A stretch of 7,344 nt of DNA from Oscillospiraceae bacterium (GTDB lineage Bacteria > Bacillota > Clostridia > Oscillospirales > Oscillospiraceae). Position 1 is the stretch's first letter, and each line of letters begins with the position of its first letter. A model generated the notes under the pieces. The model had not been told where the DNA came from and ran no database searches. It worked only from the letters and a program-made list of their open reading frames with translations. Location of the stretch: positions 1 through 7,344 of the forward strand of contig CACXCV010000233.1 of assembly GCA_902766215.1 (NCBI GenBank). The letters run 5' to 3'. Both the position numbers and the translations under genes were made by a program. This document shows, one piece after another, positions 5,434 to 7,344 of this stretch.

Positions 5434-6054
5434 TTATATGCTGCCGAAGTGCCGCTGAATGCGGCCTACCAGCAGCTCCAGTGCAACCTGGTTGTTGCCG
5501 CCCTCGGGGATGATGATGTCGGCGTTCTTTTTCGACGGCTCGACATAGGCCTCATGCATGGGCTTGACCGTGGTCTGCCACTGGTCAATGACGCTGCGCA
5601 CGGTTCTTCCGCGGGACTCAACGTCGCGCAGGACGCGCCGCGCCAGGCGGACGTCGGCGTCGGTATCGACAAAGACGCGGATGTCCATCAGGCTGCGCAG
5701 CGCCGGCTCGGCAAAGATCAGAATCCCTTCGACAATCATCACCGGGGTGGGGTCGATGCGCTGGGTCTGTTCGGTGCGGTTGTGAATGGCATAGTCATAA
5801 ACCGGGCAGTGGATGCTGCGGCCCTGCCGCAGCAGGCGCAGGTGCTCCACCATCAGCTCGGTCTCAAAGGCGTCGGGGCAGTCGTAGTTCAGCGACCGGC
5901 GCTCCTCCAGCGTCAGGTCGTTGTGGGCTCGGTAATAGTTGTCGTGATGAATCACCGTTACCTGCTTGCCAAAATGCTTCAGCAGATTGTCGGTCAGGGT
6001 CGTTTTGCCGCTGCCGGAGCCGCCGGCGATGCCAAGGATCAAAATGTCGTTCAT
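5434..6054 (-). CDS. udk: Uridine kinase
   Basis: This 206-residue cytoplasmic enzyme would phosphorylate uridine (and usually cytidine) to UMP/CMP with ATP or GTP in pyrimidine salvage. The P-loop GGSGSGKTT is at residues 11-19. HHDNYY (36-41) holds the likely catalytic Asp38. NYDCPDAFE (56-64), YDYAIHNRT (86-94), VMIVEGILIF (105-114) and VFVDTDADVRLARRVLRD (127-144) all match the Udk family in order and spacing, and the length is normal. Start: ATG at 6054 is preferred over the upstream in-frame ATG at 6078, because it puts the P-loop at the usual distance from the N-terminus and falls four bases after the permease stop, with AGCAGG just upstream. It is translationally coupled to the ABC permease, which fits a transporter feeding nucleosides to the kinase. 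No terminator is seen in the 79 bases after its TAA, so transcription may run on into the zinc-ribbon gene. Confidence 0.95.
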   Translation of the reverse strand: MNDILILGIAGGSGSGKTTLTDNLLKHFGKQVTVIHHDNYYRAHNDLTLEERRSLNYDCPDAFETELMVEHLRLLRQGRSIHCPVYDYAIHNRTEQTQRIDPTPVMIVEGILIFAEPALRSLMDIRVFVDTDADVRLARRVLRDVESRGRTVRSVIDQWQTTVKPMHEAYVEPSKKNADIIIPEGGNNQVALELLVGRIQRHFGSI

Positions 6055-6058
6055 TGGC

Positions 6059-7090
6059 TTACCTGCTGCCCTTGTCATAGGGAACGCCCTCGGCCTTGGG
6101 CGCCCGCGAGCTCTTGGATGTAAAGGCCAGGACGATCAGCGTGATCAGATAGGGAAGGATGCGATAGAGGTTCGAGCTGATCCCCAGGGTTGCCAGCAGG
6201 CACACGCCGTCACCATTGATGTCCAGGGTGGAATAGGACGCGGCAATGCACTTGAACAGGCCGAAGAGCAGCGCGCCGCCGGCCACGTTCAGCGGCTTCC
6301 AGTTGCCAAAGATCATGACGGCCAGCGCCAGAAAGCCGAACCCGGCCACATCGCCGTTGGCCGAGCAGTTGGCCGTGGTCAGGGCATAGACAAAGCCGCC
6401 CATGCCGGCCAGCGCCCCGGAGATGGTCACGCCGATATAGCGCATCCGGCCCACATGAATGCCCAGCGAGTCGGCTGCCTGCGGGTTTTCGCCGCAGGCG
6501 CGCAGCCGCAGGCCAAAGCGCGTTTTGTAGAGAATCACGGAAAGAATCACGAACACGATCACGCAGATATAGGTGGTCAGGTAGACTTTGTTGAGGAACG
6601 TGTCGGCAAAGAAGCCCAGCTCGTCGGTGCGGTCATAGCCCAGCATGGTTTTTTTGATCATAAACCAGCTGGCGGCGTCGCCGCTGACCAGCTGCAGGGT
6701 GTTCTGGTTGGCAATGATGCGGATCAGAAACAGCACCAGCGCGGGGGCCAGCATGTTCAGCGCTGTGCCGCCGATGGTCTGGTCGGCTTTGAGATTGATG
6801 GAGGCAAAGCTCAGCAGCAGCGAAAAGACTGCGCCCAGCAAGGCCGCCACCAGCATGGTCAGCAGCATATAGCCCTGCAGCACCAGCCACGAGCCGCTTG
6901 CCTGTGCGGCGTCGAACAGACCTGCCTGCTGCAGCAGGCGGACAAACAGCACGCCGATAAACGCGCCGAAGATCATAATGCCTTCCAGCGCCAGGTTGAT
7001 CACGCCGCTGCGCTCGGCAAAGATGCCGGCCAGCGCCACAATCATCAGCGGTACGGCATAAATCAGCGTTTGGCGAATCAGAAAAGACAT
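6059..7090 (-). CDS. Nucleoside-type ABC transporter permease (NupQ/YufQ-like, BPD_transp_2)
   Basis: This 343-residue integral membrane protein is a PF02653 permease of the branched-chain amino acid/sugar/nucleoside group. Markers are FAERSGVINLALEG (24-37), ADQTIGGTALNMLAPAL (102-118), the cytoplasmic coupling loop RFGLRLRACGENPQAADSLG (191-210) that contacts the ATPase, and FGFLALAVMIFGNWKP (251-266). About eight to ten hydrophobic segments are visible. This combination is typical of the second permease of guanosine/uridine transporters (NupQ of Bacillus, RnsD of Streptococcus) rather than of ribose permeases. Start: ATG at 7090 with a perfect AAAGGAGG (7108-7101) ten bases before it; the longer frame up to 7216 only overlaps the preceding gene. 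The start overlaps the preceding stop by one base (TGATG), and uridine kinase follows four bases after the TAA. The exact substrate is inferred from family and neighbour. Confidence 0.9.
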   Translation of the reverse strand: MSFLIRQTLIYAVPLMIVALAGIFAERSGVINLALEGIMIFGAFIGVLFVRLLQQAGLFDAAQASGSWLVLQGYMLLTMLVAALLGAVFSLLLSFASINLKADQTIGGTALNMLAPALVLFLIRIIANQNTLQLVSGDAASWFMIKKTMLGYDRTDELGFFADTFLNKVYLTTYICVIVFVILSVILYKTRFGLRLRACGENPQAADSLGIHVGRMRYIGVTISGALAGMGGFVYALTTANCSANGDVAGFGFLALAVMIFGNWKPLNVAGGALLFGLFKCIAASYSTLDINGDGVCLLATLGISSNLYRILPYLITLIVLAFTSKSSRAPKAEGVPYDKGSR

Positions 7091-7344
7091 CAGTCCTGCG
7101 CCTCCTTTCCGTTGTTCGATGCGGTCGGATCCGGCTGCGTCTGCTCTGCCGCGCCGGGCAGGGGAGCGGCCGCTGCCGGCTGCGGCTTGACCTGGCGCTT
7201 TTTCCCGTTGAGCCACAGTTTGATCACCAGCGAGAAGGCTGCCAGGTAGACGATGACAGCGATGATCACGTCGGTAATGTACTCGTTGTACGCCGTTAGA
7301 TTCGCCAGCTGCAAACCGTGCAGATTGATCGCCGACATGAACAA
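7090..7344 (-). CDS. First ABC transporter permease (NupP/YufP-like), C-terminal fragment, 5' end outside window
   Basis: The frame is open from the window edge to TGA at 7092-7090, giving 85 codons including the stop. It starts with LFMSAINLHGLQLANLTAYN, continues into one long hydrophobic helix (about YITDVIIAVIVYLAAFSLVI), then KLWLNGKKR, and ends in a roughly 30-residue Pro/Ala/Gln-rich acidic tail (PQPAAAAPLPGAAEQTQPDP and so on). Position directly before a NupQ-like permease and the last-helix pattern fit the partner permease of the same transporter, in which the two permeases form the membrane channel. The low-complexity tail after the last helix looks longer than is usual for the family. 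The ATPase and substrate-binding lipoprotein genes would be expected further right, outside the window. Confidence 0.75.
   Translation of the reverse strand: MFMSAINLHGLQLANLTAYNEYITDVIIAVIVYLAAFSLVIKLWLNGKKRQVKPQPAAAAPLPGAAEQTQPDPTASNNGKEAQD

Noticed and set aside
4785..6123. Long + strand open frames opposite the zinc-ribbon gene and uridine kinase
   Set aside because: They are shadows of the - strand genes, with Gly/Val/Arg-rich sequence and no motifs.
5966..7249. A 427-codon open frame on the + strand, antisense to the permease and the start of uridine kinase
   Set aside because: Its composition is Gln/His/Ala-rich with no domain signal, and the opposite strand encodes a clear ABC permease. 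It is a by-product of GC-rich third codon positions.

Overview
This is a GC-rich bacterial window. Its gene families, strong AG-rich Shine-Dalgarno sites and gene pairings (GH2 beta-galactosidase, BmrR-like MerR with MATE pump, Nup-type nucleoside ABC transporter, zinc-ribbon/TPM pair) suggest a high-GC Clostridia (Oscillospirales/Ruminococcaceae-like gut bacterium). This is inferred from style; no rRNA or marker gene is present.

The left part (1-2982) is on the + strand. It opens with the C-terminal end of a glycoside hydrolase family 2 enzyme, followed by a 159-base gap with a perfect 14-bp inverted repeat and a near-consensus sigma-A promoter. Next comes a MerR-family regulator with a GyrI/BmrR-like effector domain, whose terminator overlaps its own stop codon. 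A MATE-family multidrug efflux pump follows. The pump's promoter has the 19-bp -35/-10 spacer typical of MerR-activated promoters, with a perfect TATGGAG-N3-CTCCATA dyad in the spacer. Regulator and pump therefore read as a self-contained drug-sensing and efflux unit.

The middle (3010-5354) is a decayed zone. On the + strand there is a remnant of an EstA/S-formylglutathione-hydrolase-type esterase that has lost its centre and carries an in-frame TAG. Convergent to it, on the - strand, are a zinc-ribbon membrane protein gene broken by a frameshift and a TAG, and a TPM-domain (PF04536) protein gene whose Gly/Ser-rich tail is frameshifted by one base. The flanking genes show no such damage.

The right part (5434-7344) is an intact - strand operon, read right to left: the C-terminal end of one ABC permease, a second permease of the nucleoside (NupP/NupQ-like) type, and uridine kinase. 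Junctions are very tight (one-base TGATG overlap, then a four-base gap). This looks like nucleoside import coupled to phosphorylation. No terminator is visible between uridine kinase and the zinc-ribbon gene, so the damaged pair may lie at the tail of the same transcript. No tRNA, rRNA, CRISPR array, insertion sequence or phage gene was seen.

I did not find a clearly new system. The best leads are the MerR-MATE promoter architecture and the clustered lesions in the zinc-ribbon/TPM/esterase region.
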